Shown here piece by piece: positions 1 through 8,866 of a stretch of DNA of 64,000 nt. Numbering within the stretch: the stretch's first letter is position 1; each line of letters starts with the position of its first letter. Origin of the DNA: Acuticoccus sp965213555 (GTDB lineage Bacteria > Pseudomonadota > Alphaproteobacteria > Rhizobiales > Amorphaceae); NCBI RefSeq assembly GCF_965213555.1, contig NZ_OZ243890.1, positions 2,728,001-2,792,000 of the forward strand, given 5' to 3'. The position numbers were made by a program, and so were the translations under genes. Under the pieces are notes generated by a model, which saw only the letters and a list, made by a program, of their open reading frames with translations, was not told the DNA's origin and ran no database searches.

Positions 1-297
1 CTCGGGCCGGCGATGGCGCTGAGCACCGCGCTCGTCCTCATGGTCTGGTTCGGCTTCGAGGCACGCGCGGTCGAGCGCTGGTCGCTCGCCCGGCGCGGCT
101 GGAGCATGGTGGCGGTGGTCGAGGGCAAGCGCTTCGACCAGGCGGAGCGGCGCTGGCTCGCGGGCCGCGAGCCCGACGCGACGCTCCTGCGCGCGCCGAC
201 AGGGGGCGCCCGGGCGACGCCCCCCGTCGGCGCGGCGGGCCCCTGGGGCGGCTCGGTGCCGCCCGTCCTTGGCGTGATGCCAGAGGGTCCGCGGTGA
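1..297 (+). CDS. DUF2628-like membrane protein, 3' part (5' end outside window)
   Basis: The reading frame is open from the first base, so the gene is cut by the window edge. The visible part begins with a hydrophobic stretch (about residues 5-20) followed by ARAVERWSLARRGW and a Pro/Gly/Ala-rich tail. The context, directly upstream of hisH with a GTGA stop/start overlap at 294-297, is where Hyphomicrobiales carry a small DUF2628 membrane protein inside the his operon. The family assignment comes from position and the short visible motif, not from a domain match. It is probably co-transcribed with hisH. No enzymatic role can be stated. Confidence 0.55.
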   Translation, partial: LGPAMALSTALVLMVWFGFEARAVERWSLARRGWSMVAVVEGKRFDQAERRWLAGREPDATLLRAPTGGARATPPVGAAGPWGGSVPPVLGVMPEGPR

Positions 298-944
298 GCG
301 TCGTCATCGTCGATTATGGGTCAGGCAACCTGAGGTCCGCGCAGAAGGCGTTCATCCGGGCCGCGGGCGAGGCCGAGCTCTCCAACGCCATCGTCGTGTC
401 CGCCGACCCGATCCGGATCGCCCGCGCCGAGCGCATCGTGTTGCCGGGCGTCGGCGCGTTCGCCGACTGCATGATGGGGCTGTCGTCGACGCCCGGGATG
501 GTCGACGCCATCCTCGACGCGGTCACCCATCGCGCCATCCCGCTGCTCGGCGTGTGCGTCGGCATGCAGCTCCTCGCGACCCGCGGGCTCGAGCACACGG
601 TGACCCCTGGGCTCGACCTCATCCGTGGCGAGGTGCGCCGGATCGAGCCGCGCTGTGCCACGCTCAAGGTGCCGCACATGGGCTGGAACACGCTCTCGCC
701 CGAGCGAGCCCACCCCGTGCTCGAGGGCATCCCGCTGGGCGATGACGGTCTGCACGCCTACTTCGTGCACTCCTACGCCATCGTGCCCGAGCGTCCCGAG
801 GACGTTCTCGCGCTGTCCTACCACGGGGACCCGTTCGCCGCGGTGGTCGCCCGAGACACCGTCGTCGGCACCCAGTTCCACCCGGAGAAGAGCCAGGCGC
901 TCGGCCTGCGCCTCATCGCCAACTTCCTCAAGTGGCAGCCGTGA
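294..944 (+). CDS. hisH: imidazole glycerol phosphate synthase glutaminase subunit HisH
   Basis: This is the class I glutamine amidotransferase subunit that makes ammonia from glutamine and channels it to HisF in histidine biosynthesis. The 216-residue product has the family's usual length. It shows the nucleophile elbow LGVCVGMQ with Cys88, and the His196/Glu198 pair of the triad in QFHPEKS. It starts MSVVIVDYGSGNL. The start is GTG at 294, overlapping the stop of the upstream gene (GTGA). The stop overlaps the start of hisA, so translation is probably coupled. Cytoplasmic. Confidence 0.97.
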   Translation: MSVVIVDYGSGNLRSAQKAFIRAAGEAELSNAIVVSADPIRIARAERIVLPGVGAFADCMMGLSSTPGMVDAILDAVTHRAIPLLGVCVGMQLLATRGLEHTVTPGLDLIRGEVRRIEPRCATLKVPHMGWNTLSPERAHPVLEGIPLGDDGLHAYFVHSYAIVPERPEDVLALSYHGDPFAAVVARDTVVGTQFHPEKSQALGLRLIANFLKWQP

Positions 945-1690
945 TCCTCTACCCGGCCATCGACCTCAAGGGTGGGGCGTGCGTGCGGCTGGAGCAGGGC
1001 GCCATGGACCGGGCGACGGTCTACTCGAAGGATCCCGCGGAGGCGGCGCGACGCTTCGCGAAGGTCGGCTTCACCCACCTTCACGTGGTGGACCTCGACG
1101 GCGCTTTCGCCGGCGAGGGCCGCAACGCGGAGGCGGTTGCGGCGATCCTGTCGGCGACGGACGCGCCGGTGCAGCTCGGCGGCGGCATCCGCACGATGAC
1201 GGCCATCGAGGGCTGGCTTGCCCGCGGCGTCGACAGGGTCGTCCTCGGCACGGCCGCGGCGCGCGATCCGAACCTCGTGCGCGCCGCGTGCCGCGCCCAC
1301 CCGGGGCGCATCGTGGTGGGGATCGACGCGCGCGACGGCCGCGTCGCCGTCGCCGGGTGGGCGGCGACCACCGACATGACCGCACGGGACCTCGCGCTCG
1401 CCTACGAGGACGCCGGCGTCGCCGCCATCGTCCACACCGACATCGCCCGCGACGGCATGGGCACCGGGCTCAACCTCACCGAGACGCTCGCCATCGCCCG
1501 GGCGGTGACGACGCCAGTGATCGCCTCGGGCGGGTTCGCCGGCGTGGTGGACGTTGCCCGGCTCGCAGCTCCGGAGGCGGCCGGCCTCGCCGGCGCCATC
1601 GTCGGCCGCGCGCTCTACGACGGCACGCTCGACGCCCGGGCCGCGCTCGCTGTGCTGCCCCAGCGCGTCGGCGGACCCGTCGCATGCTGA
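941..1690 (+). CDS. hisA: phosphoribosylformimino-5-aminoimidazole carboxamide ribotide isomerase HisA
   Basis: HisA performs the Amadori rearrangement of ProFAR to PRFAR, the fourth step of histidine synthesis, in the cytoplasm. The start at GTG 941 gives VILYPAIDLKGG, the standard N-terminus of the family, with catalytic Asp8. A longer GTG start at 932 is possible. The second catalytic Asp lies in the HTDIARDG stretch. The (beta/alpha)8 half-barrel phosphate motifs GGGIRT and ASGGFAG are both present. Length is about 249 residues, normal for HisA. It overlaps hisH upstream and hisF downstream (ATG at 1684), so all are one operon. Confidence 0.97.
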   Translation: MILYPAIDLKGGACVRLEQGAMDRATVYSKDPAEAARRFAKVGFTHLHVVDLDGAFAGEGRNAEAVAAILSATDAPVQLGGGIRTMTAIEGWLARGVDRVVLGTAAARDPNLVRAACRAHPGRIVVGIDARDGRVAVAGWAATTDMTARDLALAYEDAGVAAIVHTDIARDGMGTGLNLTETLAIARAVTTPVIASGGFAGVVDVARLAAPEAAGLAGAIVGRALYDGTLDARAALAVLPQRVGGPVAC

Positions 1691-2451
1691 AGAAGCGCAT
1701 CATCCCTTGCCTCGACGTCCTTGCCGGCCGGATCGTGAAGGGCGTGCGGTTCGAGGACCTCGTCGACGCCGGCGATCCCGTGGAGGCCGCCAAGGCGTAC
1801 GACGCGGCCGGCGCGGACGAGCTCACGTTCCTCGACATCACGGCATCGTCGGACGAGCGCTCGATCCTGTTCGACGTCGTTCGGCGGACCGCGGAGGAGT
1901 GCTTCATGCCACTCACCGTCGGCGGCGGTGTGCGCACGATCTCCGACATCCGCTCGCTGCTCCTCGCCGGCGCCGACAAGGTCTCGATCAACACGGCTGC
2001 CGTCCGCGACCCATCCTTCGTGGGCCGCGCCGCGGAAAAGTTCGGCGCCCAGTGCATCGTCGTCGCCATCGACGCCAAGAAGCACGGCGACCACTGGGAG
2101 GTGTTCACCCATGGCGGTCGCCGCGCGACCGGGGTCGACGTCGTCGAGTTCGCCCGCAAGATGGAGGCGCTCGGCGCGGGCGAGATCCTGCTGACCTCGA
2201 TGGATGCGGACGGCACCAAGGAGGGCTTCGACACGGCGCTCACCCGGGCCGTGGCCGACGCCGTGACGATCCCGGTCATCGCATCGGGTGGCGCCGGAAC
2301 CCTGGACCACCTGGTGGACGCGGTGCTGGAGGGCCACGCGGAGGCGGTGCTCGCGGCCTCGATCTTCCACTTCGGCACCTACACCATCGCCGAGGCGAAG
2401 GCGCACATGGCCGCCGCCGGCATCCCCGTGCGGCGGACGGCCGATGGCTGA
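1684..2451 (+). CDS. hisF: imidazole glycerol phosphate synthase cyclase subunit HisF
   Basis: HisF uses HisH-derived ammonia to convert PRFAR into imidazole glycerol phosphate and AICAR. The 255-residue product starts MLKKRIIPCLDV with catalytic Asp11. The second catalytic Asp lies in TSMDADGTKEG, and the phosphate-binding motifs VGGGVRT and ASGGAGT are present. It overlaps the end of hisA by 7 bases, and its own stop overlaps the hisE start. It forms a complex with HisH, encoded two genes upstream. Confidence 0.98.
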   Translation: MLKKRIIPCLDVLAGRIVKGVRFEDLVDAGDPVEAAKAYDAAGADELTFLDITASSDERSILFDVVRRTAEECFMPLTVGGGVRTISDIRSLLLAGADKVSINTAAVRDPSFVGRAAEKFGAQCIVVAIDAKKHGDHWEVFTHGGRRATGVDVVEFARKMEALGAGEILLTSMDADGTKEGFDTALTRAVADAVTIPVIASGGAGTLDHLVDAVLEGHAEAVLAASIFHFGTYTIAEAKAHMAAAGIPVRRTADG

Positions 2452-2764
2452 GTACGGCATGGAGGCGCTCGAGCGGGTGGTGCGCGCACGCCTCGCCGAG
2501 GAGGGCGAGGGGTCCTACACGCGCCGTCTCGCAGCGGGCGGCGTCGAGGCGTGCGCGCAGAAGCTCGGCGAGGAGGCGGTGGAGGCCGTGATCGCCGCCG
2601 TGCGTCGCGCCCCGGACGAGCTGACGCGCGAGGCGGCGGACGTCGTCTACCACCTCACGGTGCTCCTCGCGGTCTCGAACCTCTCGTGGCGCGACGTGAC
2701 CGCCGAGCTCGCCCGCCGCAGCGGCACCTCTGGCCTTGCCGAGAAGGCGGCCCGAGAGCCTTAG
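2444..2764 (+). CDS. hisE: phosphoribosyl-ATP pyrophosphatase HisE
   Basis: HisE hydrolyses PR-ATP to PR-AMP in the second step of histidine biosynthesis. The 106-residue, all-helical MazG-fold product contains the metal-binding signature KLGEEAVEAVIA and the downstream EAADVVYHL helix. The start ATG at 2444 overlaps the hisF stop. There is no fused HisI domain, so PR-AMP cyclohydrolase must be encoded elsewhere, as usual in alphaproteobacteria. Its stop overlaps the stop of the convergent downstream gene by a few bases. Confidence 0.96.
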   Translation: MAEYGMEALERVVRARLAEEGEGSYTRRLAAGGVEACAQKLGEEAVEAVIAAVRRAPDELTREAADVVYHLTVLLAVSNLSWRDVTAELARRSGTSGLAEKAAREP

Positions 2765-3366
2765 CGGCTTACCGTGACGAGCCGGTAGGGGCCGAGCGCG
2801 AGGGCAGCGACGAGGAGCTTTACCGCGAAGTCGCCCACCGCCCAGGACACCCAGCGGGGCGCCTCCGGCGCGCCGGCGAGGCCGAAGATCGGTTCGCTCG
2901 ACACCGCGAACGGGTCGACCCCGAACGGGACCACCGCGGCGAAGGCCAGGGCGAAGAACACGGCGGTGTCGAGCGCCGACGCCACCGCGGATGAGGCGAG
3001 CGGCGCGCGCCACCACGCGCCATGGCGCAGCCGGTCGAACACCGCGACGTCGAGGAGCTGGGCGGCGAGGAAGGCGGTCCCGGACGCCAACGCGATGCGC
3101 GGCGTGGCAAGGGCCAAGGACATGACGACGGCGACGCTGAAGCCCGACAGCGCCACGAGCCGCGCCGTGCGGGGACCGAAGTTGCGGTTGACGACGTCCG
3201 TGACGAGGAACGCGAGCGGGTAGGTGAACGCGCCCCAGGTCAGGACGTCGGCGAGATCGACCGTGCCAAGCCGTCCGTCGACCGGGAACTGCACGAGGAC
3301 GTTGGAGGCGACGACCACCGCAGCCATCGCCGACACCGCGACGAGGAAGGCCCGGACCGAGACCAC
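2761..3366 (-). CDS. VUT/YhhQ-type queuosine precursor transporter
   Basis: This multi-pass inner-membrane protein is of the vitamin-uptake-like VUT family (DUF165), whose members import 7-deazaguanine precursors for queuosine. About six hydrophobic segments are visible. The diagnostic stretch GAFTYPLAFLVTDVVNRNFG contains the family's conserved TDVVNR motif. GTG at 3366 is the only usable start downstream of the rpmB stop; a longer reading would overlap rpmB. That gives 201 residues. The substrate is inferred from the family, since no que genes are nearby. It is convergent with hisE, the stop codons overlapping. Confidence 0.85.
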   Translation of the reverse strand: MVSVRAFLVAVSAMAAVVVASNVLVQFPVDGRLGTVDLADVLTWGAFTYPLAFLVTDVVNRNFGPRTARLVALSGFSVAVVMSLALATPRIALASGTAFLAAQLLDVAVFDRLRHGAWWRAPLASSAVASALDTAVFFALAFAAVVPFGVDPFAVSSEPIFGLAGAPEAPRWVSWAVGDFAVKLLVAALALGPYRLVTVSR

Positions 3367-3391
3367 GCTGGAGCTGGGTACTCGGCCGGGC

Positions 3392-3715
3392 TCAGCCGTT
3401 CGCCGCAGCGGCCGCCGGGTCGGTCGCGCCCGGTGTGCGGCCACTTGCCACGACCTCGCGCTTCAGGCGGACCATGCGTTCGGACAGCTCGTCGTCCTTC
3501 GCCTTGATGAGGAACTTGTCGAGGCCGCCCCGATGCTCGACGGTGCGCAGCGCCGCTGCGGCGATCCGCAGCCGGACCCGTCGTTCCAGCGCATCGGAGA
3601 TCAGCGTGACGTCGACGAGGTTCGGCAGGAAGCGCCGCTTCGTCTTGTTGTTGGCGTGGCTGACGTTGTTGCCAACCATCACGCCCTTGCCGGTCAGTTC
3701 GCAGCGCCGCGCCAT
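3392..3715 (-). CDS. rpmB: 50S ribosomal protein L28
   Basis: L28 is a structural protein of the large ribosomal subunit. The start at ATG 3715 gives MARRCELTGKGVMVGNNVSH, the family N-terminus with its TGKG and GNNVSHANNKTKR motifs. The product is 107 residues, slightly longer than the 97-102 usual in alphaproteobacteria because of an Ala-rich C-terminal tail. Frames reading further upstream are unlikely to be translated. It is followed closely by the VUT gene on the same strand. It diverges from the DUF3108 gene, an arrangement common in Hyphomicrobiales. Confidence 0.97.
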   Translation of the reverse strand: MARRCELTGKGVMVGNNVSHANNKTKRRFLPNLVDVTLISDALERRVRLRIAAAALRTVEHRGGLDKFLIKAKDDELSERMVRLKREVVASGRTPGATDPAAAAANG

Positions 3716-3928
3716 GGGGTCCATCGCCGGCGGGCCGGCGTCCTTCGTTCGATCCGTGTTGGATGAGATGCGGGTGATAGGGACCGACCGCCGCCCGGTC
3801 AAGCGGCTTCGCCCCCTGCGGAGCAGTTCAGCGGCCGTTCAGCGCCACCATTTGATCTCGCTATCGCCATACCATAAAGCAACAACGCGGGCACGAGGGC
3901 GCGTGGGCGTCCCCGGTGGGAGAGCGTT

Positions 3929-4738
3929 ATGAAGCCGTTCAGGTCCTTCGCCGCGATGAGCGCCATCGCGATGGCCCTCGTTGGGCTGCCGATGGTCGCG
4001 CCGGCCGCTGCCAAGGTGAGCGTCGACGGCACCTACGAGATCTCCATCGCCGGCTGGGGCATCGCGCGCGCGACGGTCGACCTCACCATCGCCAACGGCA
4101 AGTACGACGCGACGCTCTTCATGGCGCCGAAGGGCGTGGCCAAGATCGTGACCGCGGTGCGCACGTCGGTGGACGCGAGCGGTGCGTTGCGCCGCGGCGA
4201 CGTGCTGCCGAACACCTACAACGTGAGCGCGGACGAGATCGACCGGCCGGTGCGGGTCGCCATGCGGATGAACGGCGGCACCGTCTCCTCGCTGAAGGCC
4301 CAGCCGCCGCTGAAGGCGCTCGATGGCCGCATCGCCGTGACCAACGCGCACCGCCGAGGCATCGTCGATCCGCTGTCGTCCGGCCTCATCCCGGCCAAGG
4401 CCGCCGACGCGCGCGACGCGTGCGACCACACCATGAAGATCTTCGACGGTTGGACGCGCTACGACGTCAAGCTGTACTACAAGGGCGAGCGCAAGGTGGC
4501 CACCGAGGGCTACTCCGGGAGCGCTTCGGTGTGCGGCGCGCGCTGGGTCCCCGTGGCGGGCCACCGTCCCCACAAGCGCGAGGTCCAGTACCTCGCAGCG
4601 AACAAGGCGCTGGAGGTGACGGTCGTACCGCTCCCCGGCACGGGTTACGCGATCCCCTACGCGGTGCGGATCGGCACGCCGAACGGTGAGATCAAGATCG
4701 AGCCGAGCCAGCTCGCGATCACCGGCACCGGCGTCTAA
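3929..4738 (+). CDS. exported DUF3108 domain protein
   Basis: This is a periplasmic protein of unknown function, 269 residues. Residues 1-28 form a classic signal peptide: a basic N-terminus, a hydrophobic core, and a likely AAA cleavage site after VAPAAA. The mature part is beta-rich, starting VSVDGTYEISIAGWGIARA, and ends in a strand-rich PYAVRIGTPNGEIKIEP region. Two Cys residues (in ACDHT and VCGAR) could form a disulfide. The position, divergent from rpmB and upstream of the helicase gene, matches the conserved Hyphomicrobiales neighbourhood of DUF3108 proteins. Confidence 0.85.
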   Translation: MKPFRSFAAMSAIAMALVGLPMVAPAAAKVSVDGTYEISIAGWGIARATVDLTIANGKYDATLFMAPKGVAKIVTAVRTSVDASGALRRGDVLPNTYNVSADEIDRPVRVAMRMNGGTVSSLKAQPPLKALDGRIAVTNAHRRGIVDPLSSGLIPAKAADARDACDHTMKIFDGWTRYDVKLYYKGERKVATEGYSGSASVCGARWVPVAGHRPHKREVQYLAANKALEVTVVPLPGTGYAIPYAVRIGTPNGEIKIEPSQLAITGTGV

Positions 4739-4902
4739 CGCCTGCATCCGGACGCTCGCCGAGGTCACCGACTGAGGGATCGCCCCTCCCATCGCACGGC
4801 GGATGCCGCTGGCTGACGCACCTGCGTCGAGGCCTCGCGCGGCCGCTGTGACCCGCCACTGCGTCGGCGGTGCGCCGCCGACGCGACTTGAGGACGCCGC
4901 GG

Positions 4903-7900
4903 ATGACGCTGACCCCCCTCACGCGCCGCCCCGAGCGGGCGCGAAACGTGACCGCGGTCCTCGGCCCCACCAACACCGGCAAGACCCATCTTGCCATCGA
5001 CCGCATGCTCGCGCGCCGCACCGGGCTGATCGGCCTGCCGCTGCGTCTCCTCGCGCGGGAAGTGTATGGCCGGGTCGTCGCCCGCATGGGGCCTGACGTC
5101 GCAGCGCTCATCACCGGCGAGGAGAAGATCATCCCGCCGGGCGCGCGGTACTACGTCGCCACGGTGGAGGCGATGCCGCTCGACCTCGATCCCGAGTTCG
5201 TCGCCATCGACGAGGTCCAGCTCGCCGCTGACCTCGAGCGCGGCCGCGTCTTCACCGACCGCCTCCTGCGGGTGCGGGGGCAGTATGAGACGCTGCTCCT
5301 TGGGGCCCTGACCGCGCGCAACCTCCTCGAGAAGCTGATCCCCGGCGTCAACGTGGTGACGCGGCCGCGCATGTCGATCCTCACCTATGCGGGGGAGAAG
5401 AAGCTGACGCGCCTGCCGCCTCGCTCGGCGGTCGTCGCGTTCTCGGCCAACGAGGTCTACGCCATCGCCGAGCTGATCCGCCGGCAGCGCGGCGGGGCAG
5501 CCATCGTCATGGGCGCGCTGTCGCCGCGCACCCGCAACGCCCAAGTGGAGCTGTTCCAGTCCGGCGACGTCGAGTTCCTGATCGCCACCGACGCCATCGG
5601 GATGGGGCTGAACCTCGACGTCGACCACGTGGCCTTCGCCTCGGCGCGCAAGTTCGACGGCTACCAGTTCCGCCACCTGACGGCGGCCGAGCTCGGCCAG
5701 ATCGCGGGGCGGGCCGGCCGGCACACCCGCGACGGCACGTTCGGGGTGACGGCGCGGGTCGGCCCCTTCGCCGACGACCTCGTCGAGGCGCTGGAGACCC
5801 ACGCCTTCCAGCCGGCGCGCGTCTTCCAGTGGCGCAACCCCGAGCTCGACTACGCCTCCGTGCCCGCGCTGCGCGCCTCGCTGGACGTGCCTGCGCCGGA
5901 GGAGGGCCTCACCAAGGCACCTCCCGCTGACGACCAGAAGGCGCTGGAGCACGCCACCAAAAGCCCTGAGATCATGGACCTCGCCGACACGCCCGGGCGT
6001 GTGGAGCGCCTTTGGGAGGTCTGCCAGGTTCCCGATTACCGCAAGATCGCGCCGGCGAACCATGCGGACCTCATCCTGACGCTCTACACGTTCCTGGTGC
6101 GCGACGGGGCGATCCCGGACGACTGGATCGCCCGCCAGGTGCGCTACGCCGACAAGACCGACGGCGACATCGACACGTTGTCGAACCGCATCGCGCACAT
6201 CAGGACCTGGACCTTCGTCGCCAACCGCAACGACTGGCTTGCCGACCCGGCCGAGTGGCGGCAAACCACGCGCGCGGTCGAGGATCGCTTGTCGGACGCG
6301 CTCCATGAGCGTTTGATGCAGCGGTTCGTCGACCGGCGCACCAGCGTCCTCATGAAGCGGCTCAGAGAGAATGCGATGCTGGAATCTGAGGTCAACGACG
6401 CCGGGGACGTGATGGTCGAGGGCCAACACGTGGGCACGCTTGCCGGCTTCCGCTTCCAGGCCGACGCGTCGACGGGCGATCCACGGGACCAGAAGGCGCT
6501 GCGCTCGGCGGCGGGCAAGGCGCTCGCCAAGGAGATGGAGCGTCGTGCCGAGAAGGCGTCGGCCGCGCCGGACGCCGCCTTCGCGCTCGGCTCGGACGCG
6601 GCGATCCGCTGGCAGGGTGCGGTGATCGCCCGCGTCACCGCGAGCGACGACGCGCTGAGGCCGAACGCGGTGCTCCTCGCCGACGAGACGCTGCCGCCGC
6701 CCTCCCGCGACAAGGTGCAGTCGCGCCTCAGCCAATGGCTCGCCGCCCACGTGGAGGGGCTCGTCAAGCCCCTGTTCGAGCTGCGCAACGCCCAGACACT
6801 CGACGGCGGCGCGCGCGGCCTTGCCTACCGCATCTCGGAGGGGCTCGGCAGCGTCGAGCGCGCCGCCGTGACGGAGGAGGCGAAGGCCCTCGATCAGGCG
6901 GCGCGGGCGGGGCTGCGCGCGCTCGGCGTGCGGTTCGGCGCCTACCACATCTTCGTTCCCGCGCTGTTGAAGCCAGCCCCCAGCCAGCTTCTGGCGCTCC
7001 TCTGGGCGCTGAAGAACGCGGACCTCGACGTGCCCGGGCTCGCCGAGGTGCCGCAGCTCTCCGCCTCCGGCCGCACGTCCATCGCGGTCGATCCTGCCGT
7101 CCCGCCGGCGCTCTACCGGGTGGTGGGGTTCCGCCCGTGCGGACCGCGTGCCGTGCGCATCGACATCCTCGAGCGCCTCGCCGATCAGGTCAGGCCGCTG
7201 GTGGCGTGGCGACCCGGCCCCGAGGCCGGCGAGCCGCCTCCGGGGGCGGTGCCCCAGGGCGGCGGCTTCCTCGTCACCGTGGCGATGACGTCGCTCCTTG
7301 GGTGCTCGGGGGAGGACTTCGCGGCCATCCTCTCCTCGCTCGGCTACCGTATGGATCGCCACGAGGCGAGCGAGGCGGAGCAGGCGGCGCTGCGTGCTGC
7401 AAGCGAGGTTCGATCGCGCCCACCGAAGAAGGCGCGTGCGGCGCCGCCGGCGGGTGCGCCGGCCAAGGCGAGCGACGCGCCTGCGACCAGTAGGGCGAGC
7501 GAGGGGAGCGACCCTCCGGTCGACGTTGGGGAGGCCGCGCCCGCCGCTGGCGATGACGCTGGCGAAGCGGCGGACGAGGCCACTTGGTCGACGGCTGACG
7601 TCGAGGTCGCGGCGCAGGACGACATCGCGGACGCAGCCGACGGTGGCGGGACGCAGGCCCCCGCGCCAACGACGGCTGGGGGCGAGGCGACGGTGGCCGT
7701 TACGGACGAGCCTGCGGCGACGTCCGAACCGCATGGCACGGACCGCTTGGGGGACGACGCATCGCCAGCGCCAGCCATCGGAACGCCCCGTCCCAGCGAG
7801 ACCCCAGCGCCGGCCGGCGAGGTGGACGAGCAGGCGGCCGCCGCTGATCCCGAGGCCGCAGCGGAGGCGGAGCGCGTGGCTGAGACGGACGCGCCCTCCG

Positions 7901-8391
7901 TCACGCAAGACGCCGTCGCGGCTTCGGCCGACGCGGGGCCGGTCCTCATCGAGGTTTGGCGCGTCCCCCGCACGCAGCGCGGCGAGGGCGCGCGGCGCCG
8001 CCGCGCCTCGCACGGCGAGGACGATGGCGGCGCCGCACGGCGGGACGACCGTCGTCGCGGACGCAGGGACGCTCCGTCGGACCGTGGCAGGGGAGGCGAG
8101 CCAGCGCCGCCGCTTGCTGCGGCGCCGGCGGCGGCGGGTGCAGAAGCAGCCGCCACGTCCGAGGCGCGGGAGCCGCGCTGGGACGGCAAACCCGCCGGCG
8201 GACGCGGGCGCCGGCGTGACGAGCGCACGCCGCCCCCGGACGGGCGCGGCAAGGGCCGTCCCCCGCGCGCCAAGCCAGCTCGCGGAGCGGAGCCGCAGCG
8301 TCCGCCAGCGCGCGAGCGCGACGCCGACCCCGACTCACCGTTCGCCAAGCTCGCGGCGCTCAAGGAGCAGTTGGAGAAGGGCGATCGCTGA
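4903..8391 (+). CDS. SUV3-like DEXH superfamily 2 helicase with disordered C-terminal extension
   Basis: This ATP-dependent RNA/DNA helicase is related to the mitochondrial SUV3 helicase. ATG 4903 gives MTLTPLTRRP. The Walker A motif GPTNTGKTH lies at residues 21-29, the DEXH-type box is AIDEVQLA, motif V is IATDAIGMGLNL and motif VI is QIAGRAGRH. The helicase core occupies roughly residues 15-400, followed by a helical accessory region to about 850. The last 300 or so residues are low-complexity Ala/Glu/Asp then Arg/Gly-rich, probably disordered and RNA-binding. At 1162 residues it is typical of Hyphomicrobiales homologues. The stop overlaps the probable start region of the S4 protein gene. 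The cellular target is not evident. Confidence 0.93.
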   Translation: MTLTPLTRRPERARNVTAVLGPTNTGKTHLAIDRMLARRTGLIGLPLRLLAREVYGRVVARMGPDVAALITGEEKIIPPGARYYVATVEAMPLDLDPEFVAIDEVQLAADLERGRVFTDRLLRVRGQYETLLLGALTARNLLEKLIPGVNVVTRPRMSILTYAGEKKLTRLPPRSAVVAFSANEVYAIAELIRRQRGGAAIVMGALSPRTRNAQVELFQSGDVEFLIATDAIGMGLNLDVDHVAFASARKFDGYQFRHLTAAELGQIAGRAGRHTRDGTFGVTARVGPFADDLVEALETHAFQPARVFQWRNPELDYASVPALRASLDVPAPEEGLTKAPPADDQKALEHATKSPEIMDLADTPGRVERLWEVCQVPDYRKIAPANHADLILTLYTFLVRDGAIPDDWIARQVRYADKTDGDIDTLSNRIAHIRTWTFVANRNDWLADPAEWRQTTRAVEDRLSDALHERLMQRFVDRRTSVLMKRLRENAMLESEVNDAGDVMVEGQHVGTLAGFRFQADASTGDPRDQKALRSAAGKALAKEMERRAEKASAAPDAAFALGSDAAIRWQGAVIARVTASDDALRPNAVLLADETLPPPSRDKVQSRLSQWLAAHVEGLVKPLFELRNAQTLDGGARGLAYRISEGLGSVERAAVTEEAKALDQAARAGLRALGVRFGAYHIFVPALLKPAPSQLLALLWALKNADLDVPGLAEVPQLSASGRTSIAVDPAVPPALYRVVGFRPCGPRAVRIDILERLADQVRPLVAWRPGPEAGEPPPGAVPQGGGFLVTVAMTSLLGCSGEDFAAILSSLGYRMDRHEASEAEQAALRAASEVRSRPPKKARAAPPAGAPAKASDAPATSRASEGSDPPVDVGEAAPAAGDDAGEAADEATWSTADVEVAAQDDIADAADGGGTQAPAPTTAGGEATVAVTDEPAATSEPHGTDRLGDDASPAPAIGTPRPSETPAPAGEVDEQAAAADPEAAAEAERVAETDAPSVTQDAVAASADAGPVLIEVWRVPRTQRGEGARRRRASHGEDDGGAARRDDRRRGRRDAPSDRGRGGEPAPPLAAAPAAAGAEAAATSEAREPRWDGKPAGGRGRRRDERTPPPDGRGKGRPPRAKPARGAEPQRPPARERDADPDSPFAKLAALKEQLEKGDR

Positions 8392-8740
8392 GCCCAGCGT
8401 CCAAGATGCCGGGGCGGACGGCGAAGGTGGACCGCAGCGGCTCGACAAGTGGCTGTGCTACGCCCGCTTCGCCAAGACGCGGACCCTAGCCCAGGCGCTC
8501 GTGGAGGGTGGCAAGGTCCGCCTCAACCGCGAGAAGGTCACGTCGTCGAGCCGGCTGGTCCGCGCCGACGACGTCCTCACCATCCGTATGCCGCGCGACG
8601 TGCGGGTGGTGCGGGTGCGAGGGTTTGCATCACGCCGCGCCTCACCGTCGGGTGCCGCCGCGCTCTACGAGCCGATGGACGGTCATGACACGGGCACGGG
8701 GACGGCCGGCGACGGGACGAGCAGCGCAGCGGGCGGTTGA
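8384..8740 (+). CDS. S4 domain RNA-binding protein (Hsp15/RqcH-associated type) without a canonical start codon
   Basis: The reading frame encodes an S4 RNA-binding domain: RLDKWLCYARFAKTRTLAQ followed by VEGGKVRLNREKV, the signature of the Hsp15/heat-shock S4 family next to SUV3-like helicases. No in-frame ATG, GTG or TTG precedes the RLDKWL core. ATC at 8384 has a GGAG seven bases upstream and overlaps the helicase stop, so it may be a rare start. Alternatively, one extra G in the GGGG run at 8411-8414 would join ATG 8406 in frame and read MPGADGEGGPQRLDKWL. The tail after about residue 85 is Ala/Gly/Thr-rich. The domain call is secure; the 5' end is not. Confidence 0.8.
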   Translation: MAEPSVQDAGADGEGGPQRLDKWLCYARFAKTRTLAQALVEGGKVRLNREKVTSSSRLVRADDVLTIRMPRDVRVVRVRGFASRRASPSGAAALYEPMDGHDTGTGTAGDGTSSAAGG

Positions 8741-8866
8741 AGGTCGGGCGGTCGAGGCGATCGGGTTGTCAGGTGACGGATCGCCACGCCCGCGGTCGAG
8801 CGGCTCGCCTTGTGCCGGCACCTAGGCGGCACTACTCAAACCGCGAACCATGGAAGGGACGATAGG

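Noticed and set aside
625..2591. Long Arg/Ala-rich frames overlapping hisH-hisA-hisF in other phases and on the minus strand
   Set aside because: They are shadows of verified his genes in GC-rich DNA, have no motifs and violate the codon-position GC pattern.
4765..8013. A 1082-residue minus-strand frame opposite the helicase gene
   Set aside because: Low-complexity Arg/His/Gly/Leu composition and no domain; the plus-strand helicase has all SF2 motifs in the same interval.
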